Shown piece by piece: positions 1-9,533 of a DNA stretch of 64,000 bases. The position numbers and the translations under genes are program-made. The stretch's first letter is position 1; every line of letters begins with the position of its first letter. The stretch is from Isoetes taiwanensis (taxonomy: Eukaryota; Streptophyta; Lycopodiopsida; Isoetales; Isoetaceae), in NCBI GenBank assembly GCA_021234155.1, contig JAJEKV010000035.1, positions 5,967,999 through 6,031,998 of the forward strand, read 5' to 3'. Under the pieces are notes generated by a model. It was given only the letters and a program-made list of their open reading frames with translations. It ran no database searches and was not told the origin of the DNA.

Positions 1-96
1 AGTGTTTACTTTTGTGAGTAAACACACAAACTCTTGATGTAAATATTTGAATTTTGCAACATCTAATAGACCTGATGGTCTCATAGATGGAAAAAT

Positions 97-1087
<991 letters not shown>

Positions 1088-1507
1088 TTGTTTTTTCATC
1101 GCCTTGTTGCCTTGTTCGCTTCGCTTTATCATCCTCAGATGTCTCCTTCCTCCATTTCTTCGGCCTCGACGGCCATATCCTTTTTTCATCAAATCTTCAA
1201 CCTTCCCCTCCTCGATCCTCCCTCCGGCGGCCCTCTTCTTCGTTCCTCGCCTTCTTCTTTGCGTCCTTTATCTTATCCGACTGCTCGGGGGTGGTGGCGG
1301 GAGTGTCTTCTAGCTATAGGCTTGCATCCATCCCAATATGGTACTCATTCGGCTCGTCGGGGAGGAGCTTCAGCAGCTGCGGCTCGGGGGGTTCCGCATG
1401 AGGCTGCGCGTGCTCACGGTCGCTGGCGCTCTTCTTCTTCTCACTCTCGTTATGTGCTTCGCGATCCGACTCAACACTTGGCGGTGTCGCGGCGGCTGGG
1501 CTTATAG
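1088..1507 (+). CDS. Tyrosine recombinase, C-terminal catalytic part (DIRS/Crypton-like transposon)
   Basis: The last 139 codons end at a TAG at 1505-1507. Residues about 60-125 match the C-terminal catalytic core of the tyrosine recombinase/integrase superfamily as used by DIRS-type and Crypton-type eukaryotic transposons. An HxxR motif (HSAR, His87-Arg90, at 1346) is followed by a Gly/Ala-rich turn (RGGASAAAARGVP), then HGRW (His110 and Trp113, the usual motif III position). A tyrosine in SRYV (Tyr122, at 1451) sits at the nucleophile spacing. These enzymes cut and rejoin DNA through a 3'-phosphotyrosine link. The first catalytic arginine and the N-terminal arm-binding domain are not visible, so upstream exons or sequence are missing. 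The first ATG here is arbitrary. The frame is high in GC and differs from its T-rich surroundings. The hairpin-rich repeat starts right after the stop and may be the element's terminus. Superfamily assignment is fairly sure; the transposon class is inference. Confidence 0.72.
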   Translation: MFFHRLVALFASLYHPQMSPSSISSASTAISFFHQIFNLPLLDPPSGGPLLRSSPSSLRPLSYPTARGWWRECLLAIGLHPSQYGTHSARRGGASAAAARGVPHEAARAHGRWRSSSSHSRYVLRDPTQHLAVSRRLGL

Positions 1508-1552
1508 TGGAGGAAGTCCTTTGGTAGTCGGCCGGTTTTGTGTCTCTCGCGA

Positions 1553-1609
1553 GTCCTTTCCCAGAATCCCATCGATCCGAGCCATCGGATCGCCATTCTG
1601 GGAAAGGAC
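1553..1609. repeat. Long hairpin H3, copy R1
   Basis: The left arm GTCCTTTCCCAGAAT (1553-1567) pairs perfectly with ATTCTGGGAAAGGAC (1595-1609). An inner CGATCCG/CGGATCG pair closes on a very short loop. The equivalent hairpins in R2, R3 and R5 have different arm sequences that still pair. Confidence 0.9.
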
Positions 1610-1770
1610 GAGCGCCTATATTAGGCCATTGTCGTTTTCCGCCTGGTTATCGGCGTCTTCTCACAGCAGCATTCTTCGTTCTCGTAGCTTCCCCCCCTTC
1701 CCCCCCTGCTGCGTGGGCGTCTACCTCTTTTTCATTTATATATATTTATTTGTTCATGCACTTTTGTGTT

Positions 1771-1941
1771 CTCCACTTATGGGTGTGGCTTTTCCATGTT
1801 GTTGTTTCCTTCGCATTCTACTATGTTATTCTCCACCTGTGGGTGCTGCTATTTTTTTATCCACCTTGAGGGTGAGGCATATTTTGATATAGTGAATTTC
1901 CACCCGCTGGGTGCTGCTTTTTCCACCCTAGGGGTGATGCT
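1771..1941. repeat. Array of five short palindromic units (H1), copy R1
   Basis: Units near 1771, 1831, 1860, 1900 and 1923 follow the pattern CCACCYNNNGGGTGNTGCT. Each can fold on itself (CCACCC against GGGTG), and T-rich spacers of unequal length separate them. Two further units occur in each of the copies at 3818-3863 and 8121-8166. Confidence 0.8.
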
Positions 1942-2254
1942 ATCTTTTCCTGTGATGTTCTTTTTCTACCTATTTTTATTTCTCATCTCTTCGGTCCTTT
2001 GTTGATGCAGTCTTTTTATGGCTATGCTTGTTTTGCGGTTCTAACCATTACGGGTGTTTTTGGGAGTTCTTTGGTCTTGCAGGTTTTCTTATATTCCACC
2101 AGTTCCGAGGGACTTGCCGCGTTTCTGTTCGTCCTCCTCTTCGTTACCTTTGGGGATCTCACCATTGGCTGGGGTCGTGCTCTATGTTCACCTTCGCTCT
2201 CGTCCGGTTTCTCTCTGTTCTCCAGGCAACACATTCGAGGTTGGTGGCGACCAT

Positions 2255-2313
2255 TTCTCATTAGGGTTTTCCTCGAAAACCCGAAAGGGCGGGGTTTTTT
2301 ATCCCGATGAGAA
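2255..2313. repeat. Hairpin H2, copy R1
   Basis: TTCTCATTAGGG (2255-2266) faces CCCGATGAGAA (2303-2313). The enclosed segment contains CCC-GAAA-GGG, a small stem with a GNRA-type loop. R3 and R5 have TTATCAC/GTGATAA at the same place. Confidence 0.8.
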
Positions 2314-2409
2314 GTTGTTGCCATTGCCCTCCTATATTGCCTTGGCATATTTTCTTATGGGGTAGTCCGATATTGTTCCTATGGTCGGCTACCCCTCTCT
2401 CTCTCTCTC

Positions 2410-3115
2410 TTCCAAACATTGTATACTGCTGCTGTGATGAATGACAAGCCTTCATCTCAGCAGATTTTCTACAATGGTGGATAGTGGGTAGCCGCACACA
2501 TGCGAACTACCCATAAAAAATAAAGGGAAAATCCAATTATATCATTTGGACCCCAACAAAATACAATGCTAATAGAGATCGGGCTAGTGTACTGCTTAGA
2601 AAACTTATCATAGGGATTAAAAACCCGCCCTTTTCGGGTTTTCGAGGAAAAACCCTAGTGATAAGCCTTGGCAAGGGGCTTGGACAAACGTAAGGCATAA
2701 AAAATCGCTCCCAAAAACCCATTTAATGGAAAAAGTCGAAACAGATGCCGCCGCTAACCTGCACGCACATCACCAACAAAACAACAAGACAAAACAAACC
2801 TCCCAGTGGAGGGCTGATTCTGCCGCGTGCCGCGATAAAAAATACAATAACAAAGAAGGGGAGGGTGGGTTCAAAGAGAATAAGAATGCTGCCGAGAGAA
2901 GAGGAAGCCGATGAGATGTTGATGCGTAAACACGCTTTAAAATAGCTTAACTCCCAACCAGAATGGGCATGCGCCCCCGCATGCATGCAAAACATGCATG
3001 CTCGTCCCATTCTAGAATGGCGATCCGATGTCTCGGATCGATGGGATTCTAGAATGGGACTCGCATGAAACCAACAAACCGCCCGAATACCAAAGGACTT
3101 CCTTACAAACTAGGA
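2410..3115 (-). mobile_element. Hairpin-rich repeat, copy R2 (minus orientation)
   Basis: Read on the minus strand it has the same modules as R3 and R5: hairpin H2 (2604-2665), then a conserved stretch, and hairpin H3 (3004-3060) with nearby GCATGCATGC/GCATGCATGC arms (2980-3001). Its outer part, 2890-3110, is almost identical to 3250-3450 in R3 at a 361-bp shift. R2 and R3 are therefore tandem copies. No protein-coding frame is convincing. Confidence 0.6.
3004..3060. repeat. Long hairpin H3, copy R2
   Basis: The arms GTCCCATTCTAGAAT (3004-3018) and ATTCTAGAATGGGAC (3046-3060) pair perfectly, with an inner CGATCCG/CGGATCG stem. The arm sequence differs from R1 but is equally self-complementary. 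Confidence 0.92.
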
Positions 3116-3364
3116 TCGAGGACTAAGGTCACGGGATCTAAGGCTAAAAGGCCGGAAAAGGACAAAGAAGAAAGAAACGCCAAATTGGCCAAACCAAGCA
3201 GGAAGAAGCCCCTCCCCGCCTCGGGAAACAATTCAAAGAGAATAAGGTATCGAGAGAGAAGAGGAAGCCGGATGAGATGTTGATGCGTAAACACGCTTTA
3301 AAATAGCGAACTCCCAACCAGAATGGGCATGCGCCGCCCGCATGCATGCAAAACATGCATGCTC

Positions 3365-3421
3365 GTCCCATTCTAGAATGGCGATCCGATGTCTCGGATC
3401 GATGGGATTCTAGAATGGGAC
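3365..3421. repeat. Long hairpin H3, copy R3
   Basis: The arms and inner stem are the same as in R2, 361 bp further on. The perfect outer arms are 3365-3379 and 3407-3421. Confidence 0.92.
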
Positions 3422-3608
3422 TCGCATGAAACCAACAAACCGCCCGATGGATAGGCTTCTCATTCATCTCAGCAGATTTTCTACAATGGTGGACAGTGGA
3501 TAGCCGCACACATGCGAACTACCCACAAAAAATAAAGGGAAAATCCAATTATATCATTTGGACCCCAAAACAAATACAATGCTAATAGATGAGTGGCTGA
3601 TGTACCTG

Positions 3609-3685
3609 CCGAAAGCTTATCACCGGGATTAAAAAACCCCGCCCTTTCGGGTTTTCGAGGAAAAACCCTAGTGATAAGCCTTCGG
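3609..3685. repeat. Hairpin H2, copy R3
   Basis: GCCGAAAGCTTATCAC (3609-3624) pairs with GTGATAAGCCTTCGGC with one mismatch. The loop holds the inverted AAAACCC/GGGG motif with its GAAA turn. A matching copy lies at 8295-8372 on the other strand. Confidence 0.85.
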
Positions 3686-3908
3686 CAAGGGGCTTAGACA
3701 AACGTAAGGCATAGAATCGCTCCCAAAAACCCGCGCATGGAGAAGTCAAAACGGATGGCGCTCGCCAACCTGTACCTGCACATCACCAACAACAAACGAG
3801 AAACATACCAAAGAATAGCATCACCCAGTGGGTGGAAAAAAGCATCACCCACCGGGTGGAAAAACATGATAACATAACTTACTAGTAATGGTGCCCAGCG
3901 TTGCTGGG

Positions 3909-4194
3909 CATAATTTGGAACCTGTAAGCGTTGGGAACCTGAGAACCTATGCATTTTCCTACAGTAAACTTCTAGGCCATTGGAACTTTGCATTTGCATA
4001 CAATAACTTCTAAGCCATTGAATAATTTTGGGAGCTTGTAGATTGCAAGTCCATAATTTGGAACCTGTAAGCGTTGGGAACCTGAGAACCTATGCATTTT
4101 CCTACAGTAAACTTCTAGGCCATTGGAACTTTGCATTTGCATACAATAACTTCTAAGCCATTGAATAATTTTGGGAGCTTGTATATTGCAAGTC
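3909..4194. repeat. 143-bp tandem duplication
   Basis: Copy 1 is 3909-4051 and copy 2 is 4052-4194. They differ at only one position that I can see (tagattgc against tatattgc). A diverged third partial unit follows to about 4238. Such identity means either a very young duplication or an assembly stutter. Confidence 0.93.
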
Positions 4195-4238
4195 CGGGCC
4201 ATTGGGTCATTTTGGGAACCTGTAGATTGCAAGTGGCC

Positions 4239-5425
4239 ATGTCTATGAGTTGTTGATGTTGTGTTCTAAATCTCATTAAGTCACTCTCTCTTGTTGCTTG
4301 TATATGAATGTGGATGTGTGGTGGCTATGATGTATTGCTGCTTGTATATGAATGTCAATGTGTGTTGTGGCTATGGATGCATTGCACGTAACCTTTTGAA
4401 GGCATTGCATGATTATGTGTAACCTGAGACATTTTGTTCATTATGTGCTACACCTTTATCTATAGCTACCTCTAGAAGTACTTTGCTCCTTTGATTAGAG
4501 CTACCTTTAAAAATACTTTAAAAATACTTGACATTTTAATTGTGTTTGCAAATAAATAATGAAACATGTGTTCGTCTATGGACAATCAAATATGAAAGAT
4601 AGGGAAGTGCCGCCGTTCCGGGCCTAATTTGGAGTACATATATTAATCAGGGATAGTGTAAGTTGAGAACTTGAAAATGTTAATTTGTTTTATAGCCTAG
4701 CATCTTCAATTATAGCGGCTCCTCTAATCTTAAAATTATCTTGCGCTTTTGCAAAGCATTTCTTCTTAAAAAAGCTTTGTAAGACTTTTACATTGATCCC
4801 GTAAAGAATAGGAATGTAGACAACGTTTATGTCCATGCTCAACATCGTTCTTATATGGCTAAGGACCTAGATTATCTTTGGTACCCATGTGACCAAAAGG
4901 AACTTCTACTCATGCAAAAGAAAGAGAAAAGGAAAGAGAAACGATCTACCAAACATGTGTTTAGGTGTTAAGAATCTTAAGATGTGTGCCTATGTATAAT
5001 ATAAATTGGGTATTTTAGGGTGCCAAGGCAAATTATACTATGTCTACATGCCCAATCAAGTGCATGATGTCCATCATACATGTGAAAGCAAAGCATTAAA
5101 AATACTTTGTTTGTTCTTTCTTTTTCATGAGCTTAATAATAGCATACCTTGTGCCTATATAAAGGTTTGTACCTTCTGGGATATCACAAAATGACATCCT
5201 ACAGCTAGAATAATAGGAAGAATATTTTGCAAATACATAGGAAGAATATTTTGCAAATACATCATTGCACCTGTACATGATGTTTCTCAATCTGCAGATA
5301 TGTTAAAAAATTCAATAAAAAACTAAAGAGAAGAATTTTATAGCTATTGGCTCTTTTCCATAGAAACAAAGCATGGGTTTTAATCACATGAAATTGTTTG
5401 AAGTAGACAACTAAGTGGGATTCAC
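4239..5425. other. AT-rich intergenic stretch with small tandem repeats
   Basis: It contains a 44-bp tandem pair (from 4295 and 4339) and an exact 24-bp pair (5215-5238 and 5239-5262). No convincing coding exon is seen, although splice-like sites on the minus strand at 5426-5499 suggest an intron may cover part of it. Confidence 0.5.
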
Positions 5426-5499
5426 CTCTAACATGTATTTCATAACAGTCTTGTGTCTCCCAATAATTGTTCCAACCAAAGGTGTACAATCAATATTTG
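5426..5499 (-). CDS. Possible internal exon, unrecognised minus-strand gene
   Basis: On the minus strand a pyrimidine-containing tract ends in CAG at 5502-5500. About 24 codons follow without a stop (NIDCTPLVGTIIG, then RHKTVMKYMLE), ending at GAG|GTGAAT, a good donor. Composition and splice sites look like a real short exon. I do not recognise the protein. It could belong with the exon-like pieces at 6.2-6.3 and 7.0-7.1 kb on the same strand, but no continuous frame proves that. Confidence 0.3.
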
Positions 5500-6199
5500 C
5501 TGAGCACAGTAGCACTTAATGCCATGAGATGTACGAATCTGAGATTGTTCAATGGTGGGTACTCCTAAAGTGTACAACAACTCATTGAAGTATGTGATAC
5601 ACTTCTATTAATTCTAGGAACGTATTACACTTCTATTAATTCTAGCAACGGGACATTACACAACATTAATCGTATGCTAGAGGATACGATTTGCCTAAAG
5701 GAATTTGGAGCCAAAGAATGATAAAATACAACTTCTCCAACTATCATAAAAGCATCTTACGGAACCTCACCTTTCCAACAGACTTCATGTACTTTTTACC
5801 TTTTGCCTGTAGATTAGAAATAGAAAATGTTAGAAGACTGTTTGGTTATTTCCAACTTAGGGGATGCCAATATTTACCTGTTTCTTCAGCGTTATTATAT
5901 CACCAACCTAACAGATGTAACGTTGGTGTCAGTGGATGAAAGACTAAGTTTTTGAGTGCCAGTAATAGCATTTCACCAGGACTTTTTTTTTCTAGTGGCA
6001 ATATTGCATTACTTGCTATTCCTTTCCAACCTATGCAAGCCTGCAGACCAAATTATTTTGACAAATTGTCCCCACCACCTGAAAACTTGAAAGATCAGGT
6101 TATCTGTTATAGTATTTTAAACATCTGGGGACCTTGTAAAATCAAAATGAGTACCAAGATGCTTGAAAAGGCGCAACTTCTAGTTGTATATTTCTTCCA

Positions 6200-6440
6200 T
6201 ACTTTTTCAAATGTCATATAGCAAAAACCTTCAGCAACTGGATCCTCTTTATTTTCTTGGTTATAAGGGGGCCTTCCTAGAACTTGAGCGATCTGATAAG
6301 GGAGCATTTCATCCCGCAATAAATCTGTAGATACATTTTTCATTGTAGTAGGGGCAAGAAAATTTACATTTGGCATAGGGTATGCCATTGTGAAGCAACA
6401 TGACAGCATATTGTTTATGTTTATCTTGTGGAAAAACTTA
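6200..6440 (-). CDS. Possible exon, unrecognised minus-strand gene
   Basis: A minus-strand open stretch reads like protein over about 60 residues, including LLRDEMLPYQIAQVLGRPPY and an Asn/Glu/Lys-rich follow-on. Upstream, a TGTGCAG acceptor-like site lies near 6455. I cannot assign a family. Beyond about 6200 the frame becomes hydrophobic and is probably intron. Confidence 0.28.
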
Positions 6441-6972
6441 GCTTTTCCAGATTGCTGCACATTACAACAGTGCTGAAACTTCTCAATAGTGTTTTTTTCT
6501 GTGCTGACCATGGCAATTTTGCAAAGATGAAATGTTGCCACCCATTGAAAGCAAGCATACTTTATTTGCTTCGTTCCAAGAGAAGCATGAGAAGCCAGCT
6601 ATGTATATTGGCTTGAGAATGTTAGCTCCAGCTGTGTATTGGATACAATAATTGAATACCACGTATAAAACCTATGATAGCTTGCCATTTGCAAATTGGG
6701 AATAGATTTTGACCATAATGCCTTCAAATACAATCTCATCCTTGTATAGTAACATTGAACCTTGACGAATCACTGATGTTAACATCATCATGTAGCCACA
6801 CAAATGAATAGATGGGGTATGGAATGTTAAACCTGATTGCATGTACAATATGGCAAAGGAATAAAAGCTGCACTATCCACTAATAAAGATTAGGAAAAAG
6901 ATATTCAAATCGGTGGAGCACAACAATTGCACCTAAGAAGTAGAAGCTTCTTGTTAATCATGAGACAAATAC

Positions 6973-7138
6973 CTTGTATTTTCGTTGAATTCACAAAACC
7001 CAGCCAGAATTTTGATCGCCCGATTACGCCGCCCTGCATTGTCCCACCCGCTCGGACCACTGCTGCTCTAGACCCGGACCGGCCGCCAAGCATCGCTATT
7101 ATATTTGCTATCTTGCACTCCGTGCTCGATGCGCCCAA
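6973..7138 (-). CDS. Possible first coding exon, unrecognised minus-strand gene
   Basis: The minus frame from an ATG at 7138 (or the internal ATG at 7093) reads through a Gly/Arg-rich segment, LGGRSGSRAAVVRAGGTMQG. It ends at ACAAG|GTATTTG, a plausible donor at 6973/6972. The local GC content is well above the surroundings, as expected for a 5' exon. No family is recognised, and the link to the downstream exon-like pieces is conjecture. Confidence 0.3.
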
Positions 7139-7338
7139 CCCAAACCATGCCTAAGCCGTGAAGAGGCATCGCCATGCCTAAGCCAGGAAAATTTGTAAGA
7201 GCAGGATTTGGGAAACGGACTTCATTGGGTCAAACCAGTAGGTCGCCTTTGCTCTAGACGGAATGGTTCCGCGGCCCTGATTCAAACCCTAAAGAAATCT
7301 AAAGAACAAAACCCGCTGGAAAGATCGCTTTTGGCCCT

Positions 7339-7358
7339 TTTTTTTTTTTTTTTTTCCG
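7339..7358. repeat. Poly-T run
   Basis: About 20 T in a row between an exon-like GC-rich stretch and the start of the R4/R5 repeats. It could be the A-tail scar of a retroposed insertion read from the minus strand. Confidence 0.7.
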
Positions 7359-7419
7359 AATGATCACGACCGCCTATTCGAAGAGTTAATGTGGGCCCGA
7401 TCTAGGGTGCGGTCCATTA

Positions 7420-7600
7420 CACAACATTATAATATAAGATACAAAATATAATAAACAAAGAAGGGGGGGGAGGAGGGTGGGTTCAAAGAGAATAAGGTAT
7501 GCTGCTGAGAGAAGAGGAAGCGCCGATGAAATGTCGATGAAGAACTCTACAATAAGTAGCAAACGCCCAACCGTGATGAACGACTCAAAACGCATGCGAT
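7420..7600 (-). mobile_element. Hairpin-rich repeat, copy R4 (partial, minus orientation)
   Basis: This fragment matches 2840-2930 and 3235-3300 of R2/R3 (GAGAATAAGG...GAGAAGAGGAAGC). It faces R5 head to head, and together they form the inverted repeat 7480-7555/7612-7680. Confidence 0.55.
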
Positions 7601-7680
7601 GCATTGCATTGCGCAGCTCTTCATCGACATTTCATCGGGCGCTTCCTCTTCTCTCGCCAGCACCTTATTCTCTTTGAATT
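7480..7680. repeat. Inverted repeat joining R4 and R5
   Basis: Arms of about 70 bp (7480-7555 and 7612-7680) surround a roughly 55-bp spacer. Both contain the GCTTCCTCTTCTCTC and CTTATTCTCTTTGAA motifs in opposite senses, with a few indels. Confidence 0.8.
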
Positions 7681-7851
7681 GTTTCCGTGCGGGGGAGGGC
7701 TTCTTCCCGCCTGGTTTTGGCCAATTTGGCGTTGCTTTCGGCTGTCCTTTTCGCCTTTAGCCTTCATCCCGTGACCTTCGCCCTCGATCCTAGTTTGTTA
7801 AGGAAGTCCTTTGGTATTCGGGCGCTTTGTTGGTTTCATGCGGTCGCGAGT

Positions 7852-7893
7852 GCAAGAATGTCGCCGATTACAGAATTTAATCGGCATTCTTGC
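7852..7893. repeat. Long hairpin H3, copy R5
   Basis: GCAAGAATG (7852-7860) and CCGATTA (7864-7870) pair with TAATCGG (7878-7884) and CATTCTTGC (7885-7893) around a 7-base loop, with a 3-base bulge. The sequence is unlike the R1 and R2/R3 hairpins but the position and fold are the same. Confidence 0.88.
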
Positions 7894-8294
7894 TCAAGAC
7901 GAAAGCATGCATGCATTGCATGCGCCGCATGCATGCATCGCATCGCGTTTTTGGGCCGTTCTTCGGGTTGGGTGTTTGCTACTTATTATGGAGTTCTTCA
8001 TCGACGTTTCATCGGCGGGCTTCCTCTTCTCTCGCCAGTACCTTTATTCTCGTTGAACCCACCCTCCCTCCCTCCCTTCTTTGTTTATTATATTTTGTAC
8101 AAGTTCTGTTTATCATGTTTTTCCACCCAGTGGGTGATGCTTTTTTTCCACCCACTGGGTGATGCTATTCTCTGGTATGTTTCTCGTTTGTTGTGTTGGT
8201 GATGTGCAGGTACAGGTTGGCGAGCGCCATCCGTTGACTTCTCCATGCGGGGGTTTTTGGGAGCGATTCTATGCCTTACGTTTGTAAGCCCCTT

Positions 8295-8372
8295 GCCGAA
8301 GGCTTATCACTAGGGTTTTTCCTCGAAAACCCGAAAGGGCGGGGTTTTTAATCCCGGTGATAAGCTTTCGGC
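8295..8372. repeat. Hairpin H2, copy R5
   Basis: GCCGAAGGCTTATCAC (8295-8310) faces GTGATAAGCTTTCGGC (8357-8372), 15 of 16 paired. The AAAACCC-GAAA-GGGCGGGG motif is in the loop. Confidence 0.87.
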
Positions 8373-8412
8373 AGGTACATCAGCCACTCATCTATTAGCA
8401 TTGTATTTGTTT

Positions 8413-8449
8413 GCCGGTTTTGTGTCTCTCGCGAGTCCTTTCCCAGAAT
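8413..8449 (+). repeat. R1-type fragment ending exactly at a hairpin arm
   Basis: 8413-8449 is identical to 1531-1567. It stops at the last base of the first perfect arm of hairpin H3, and unrelated sequence begins at 8450. Confidence 0.88.
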
Positions 8450-9010
8450 ATATGTTTCTGTATAAGGAGAAAAATATTAAACATGCTGCCTGCATATAAT
8501 GTGGCATTTTCTAATCTGTTCTTCCCCAATACAAACATTCCCATTCAGGAGAAATGCATGCAGCAACAGATCTCTATCCTCTCTCTTGACAGACAAAACT
8601 TTTAACCACCTACATGGCAACATGCATTTCCTTTTACGTAAAATTTAATAGGCATAACAAATGTAAATATTCCAAAAGTAGAAACAACCTTGCCTTGCAA
8701 GGTCATGACGCAAATAGAAGATGATTGATTACATGTTCCACATTTCTTTGTGAACAATGCACTGAATTATACGTCTGCATCTTGTGCAAAAATATATAAA
8801 TCACTTTCAAAGGAAAACTTACGAAGCAAACATGAAAAATATTCAATACCCTTAAAAGGAGATGGTGGCTTGAACTGAGCCACCAACCTCGCACAACTAA
8901 GATTCACAAGTAATGTGTTTTTTACAGTCAAAACCTGCATAACAGAAAGCTGCCTTTATTATTATTCCTGTAGCTTTCATAATGTTTGTTTCATGCGTGT
9001 TTAGCACTTA
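8450..9010 (-). CDS. Exon-bearing block of an unrecognised minus-strand gene (paralogue at 40.2-40.8 kb)
   Basis: Two exon-like pieces are visible on the minus strand. The first is 8934-8850, bounded by ATGCAG and AAGG|GTATTG; it reads VLTVKNTLLVNLSCARLVAQ, then FKPPSPFK. The second is about 8606-8482, containing VKREDRDLLLHAFLLNGNVC. A diverged copy of the whole block lies at 40,200-40,790, where the frames are broken. Conservation of the pieces across the two copies supports real exons. I do not recognise the protein. The R5/R6 insertion abuts the block at 8450. Confidence 0.4.
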
Positions 9011-9400
9011 GACTATGTGCAATTCAAAACAGAGCATTGAATCTTTTATTATCCACCATTTACCTGAAATATCAAATGTAAAGGGCCCTAGATAAAGCTT
9101 AAGATGCTAAAAACATTTCGCGTGTAAACATGTGCCCGAAGAAAGTTTGAGATGCAGAGGCCATAGGCAAATCCGGCGGTGAACGCGCTTAGCCAAAATG
9201 ATTTGAACTATGAAAAATGAGAGGAAGACAAATGCACAAGGAAAAAAACATTCCGCAAGGGAAAAAAAAACGCCCCATGCAGATAATTGCGGTGTTTTGG
9301 GCACGTAGACAATAGATAGGCACTGTTCTGCCTTCGCGTCCTATCTTACGCCGCCACGTGGCTCTTTCTTTTCCAAGAAATTCATCTACTAAAAACCCTT
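9011..9400. other. Intergenic stretch upstream of the HIPP-like gene
   Basis: No gene is seen. GCCACGTGGC occurs at 9352-9361, a G-box-like palindrome (core CACGTG) about 290 bp before the HIPP-like start codon; plant bZIP and bHLH factors bind such cores. A role here is inference. Confidence 0.35.
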
Positions 9401-9533
9401 GGGATGATGGGGGAGTGACGTATAGAGGGCCAAGATGTTAGGATCATTTTGAATATTCCTTTTGGACGGGATGATGGAGGAGTGTCGTATAGAGGGCCGG
9501 ATGTTAGAATAATTTAGAATATTCCTTTTGGAC
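9401..9533. repeat. 67-bp tandem duplication upstream of the HIPP-like gene
   Basis: Units 9401-9467 and 9468-9533 share GGGATGATGG, GTATAGAGGGCC and GAATATTCCTTTTGGAC. They end about 115 bp before the proposed start codon, so they sit where promoter elements would be. Confidence 0.85.

Larger units (their letters stand above)
1508..2400 (+). mobile_element. Hairpin-rich repeat, copy R1 (plus orientation)
   Basis: This segment follows the recombinase stop codon. In order it holds a long hairpin (1553-1609), five 20-bp palindromic GGGTG units (1771-1941), and a second hairpin (2255-2313) whose loop carries AAAACCCGAAAGGGCGGGGT. It ends near a GTAGTCCGA/TCGGCTAC pair (2362-2395). The same modules recur in R2-R5 within 8.5 kb, in both orientations, which marks it as a dispersed element. 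No open frame of note lies inside. Whether it is the 3' end of the recombinase element or a separate non-autonomous repeat cannot be settled from one window. Confidence 0.6.
3116..3870 (-). mobile_element. Hairpin-rich repeat, copy R3 (minus orientation)
   Basis: This is the most complete minus-oriented copy. On the minus strand it runs through two H1 palindromic units (3863-3818), an intron-like GTATGTTT...TGTGCAG segment (about 3813-3780), hairpin H2 (3685-3609) and hairpin H3 (3421-3365). A G-rich tract shared with R5 follows (about 3240-3110). It aligns over several hundred bases with 7.62-8.41 kb on the opposite strand. Confidence 0.65.
7612..8412 (+). mobile_element. Hairpin-rich repeat, copy R5 (plus orientation)
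   Basis: The order is a G-rich tract (7690-7800), GGAAGTCCTTTGGTATTCGG shared with R1-R3, hairpin H3 (7852-7893) and GCATGCATGC arms (7905-7935). Two H1 units (8121-8166), an intron-like GTATGTTT...GTGCAG (8176-8210) and hairpin H2 (8295-8372) follow. It is collinear with R3 on the opposite strand. Frames inside are open for up to 171 codons but match nothing I recognise, and R3 does not keep them open. Confidence 0.65.

Noticed and set aside
1771-1941. CRISPR-like array of palindromic repeats
   Set aside because: The units vary in sequence, the spacers are T-rich and unequal, there are no cas genes, and the context is a plant nuclear genome.
2022-2348. 108-codon minus-strand frame over repeat R1
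   Set aside because: It runs through hairpin H2 and is not kept open in R2, R3 or R5; it is a shadow of structured repeat DNA.
7687-8202. 171-codon frame inside R5
   Set aside because: It crosses two hairpins and the palindromic units, has no motif, and is closed in the matching copy R3.
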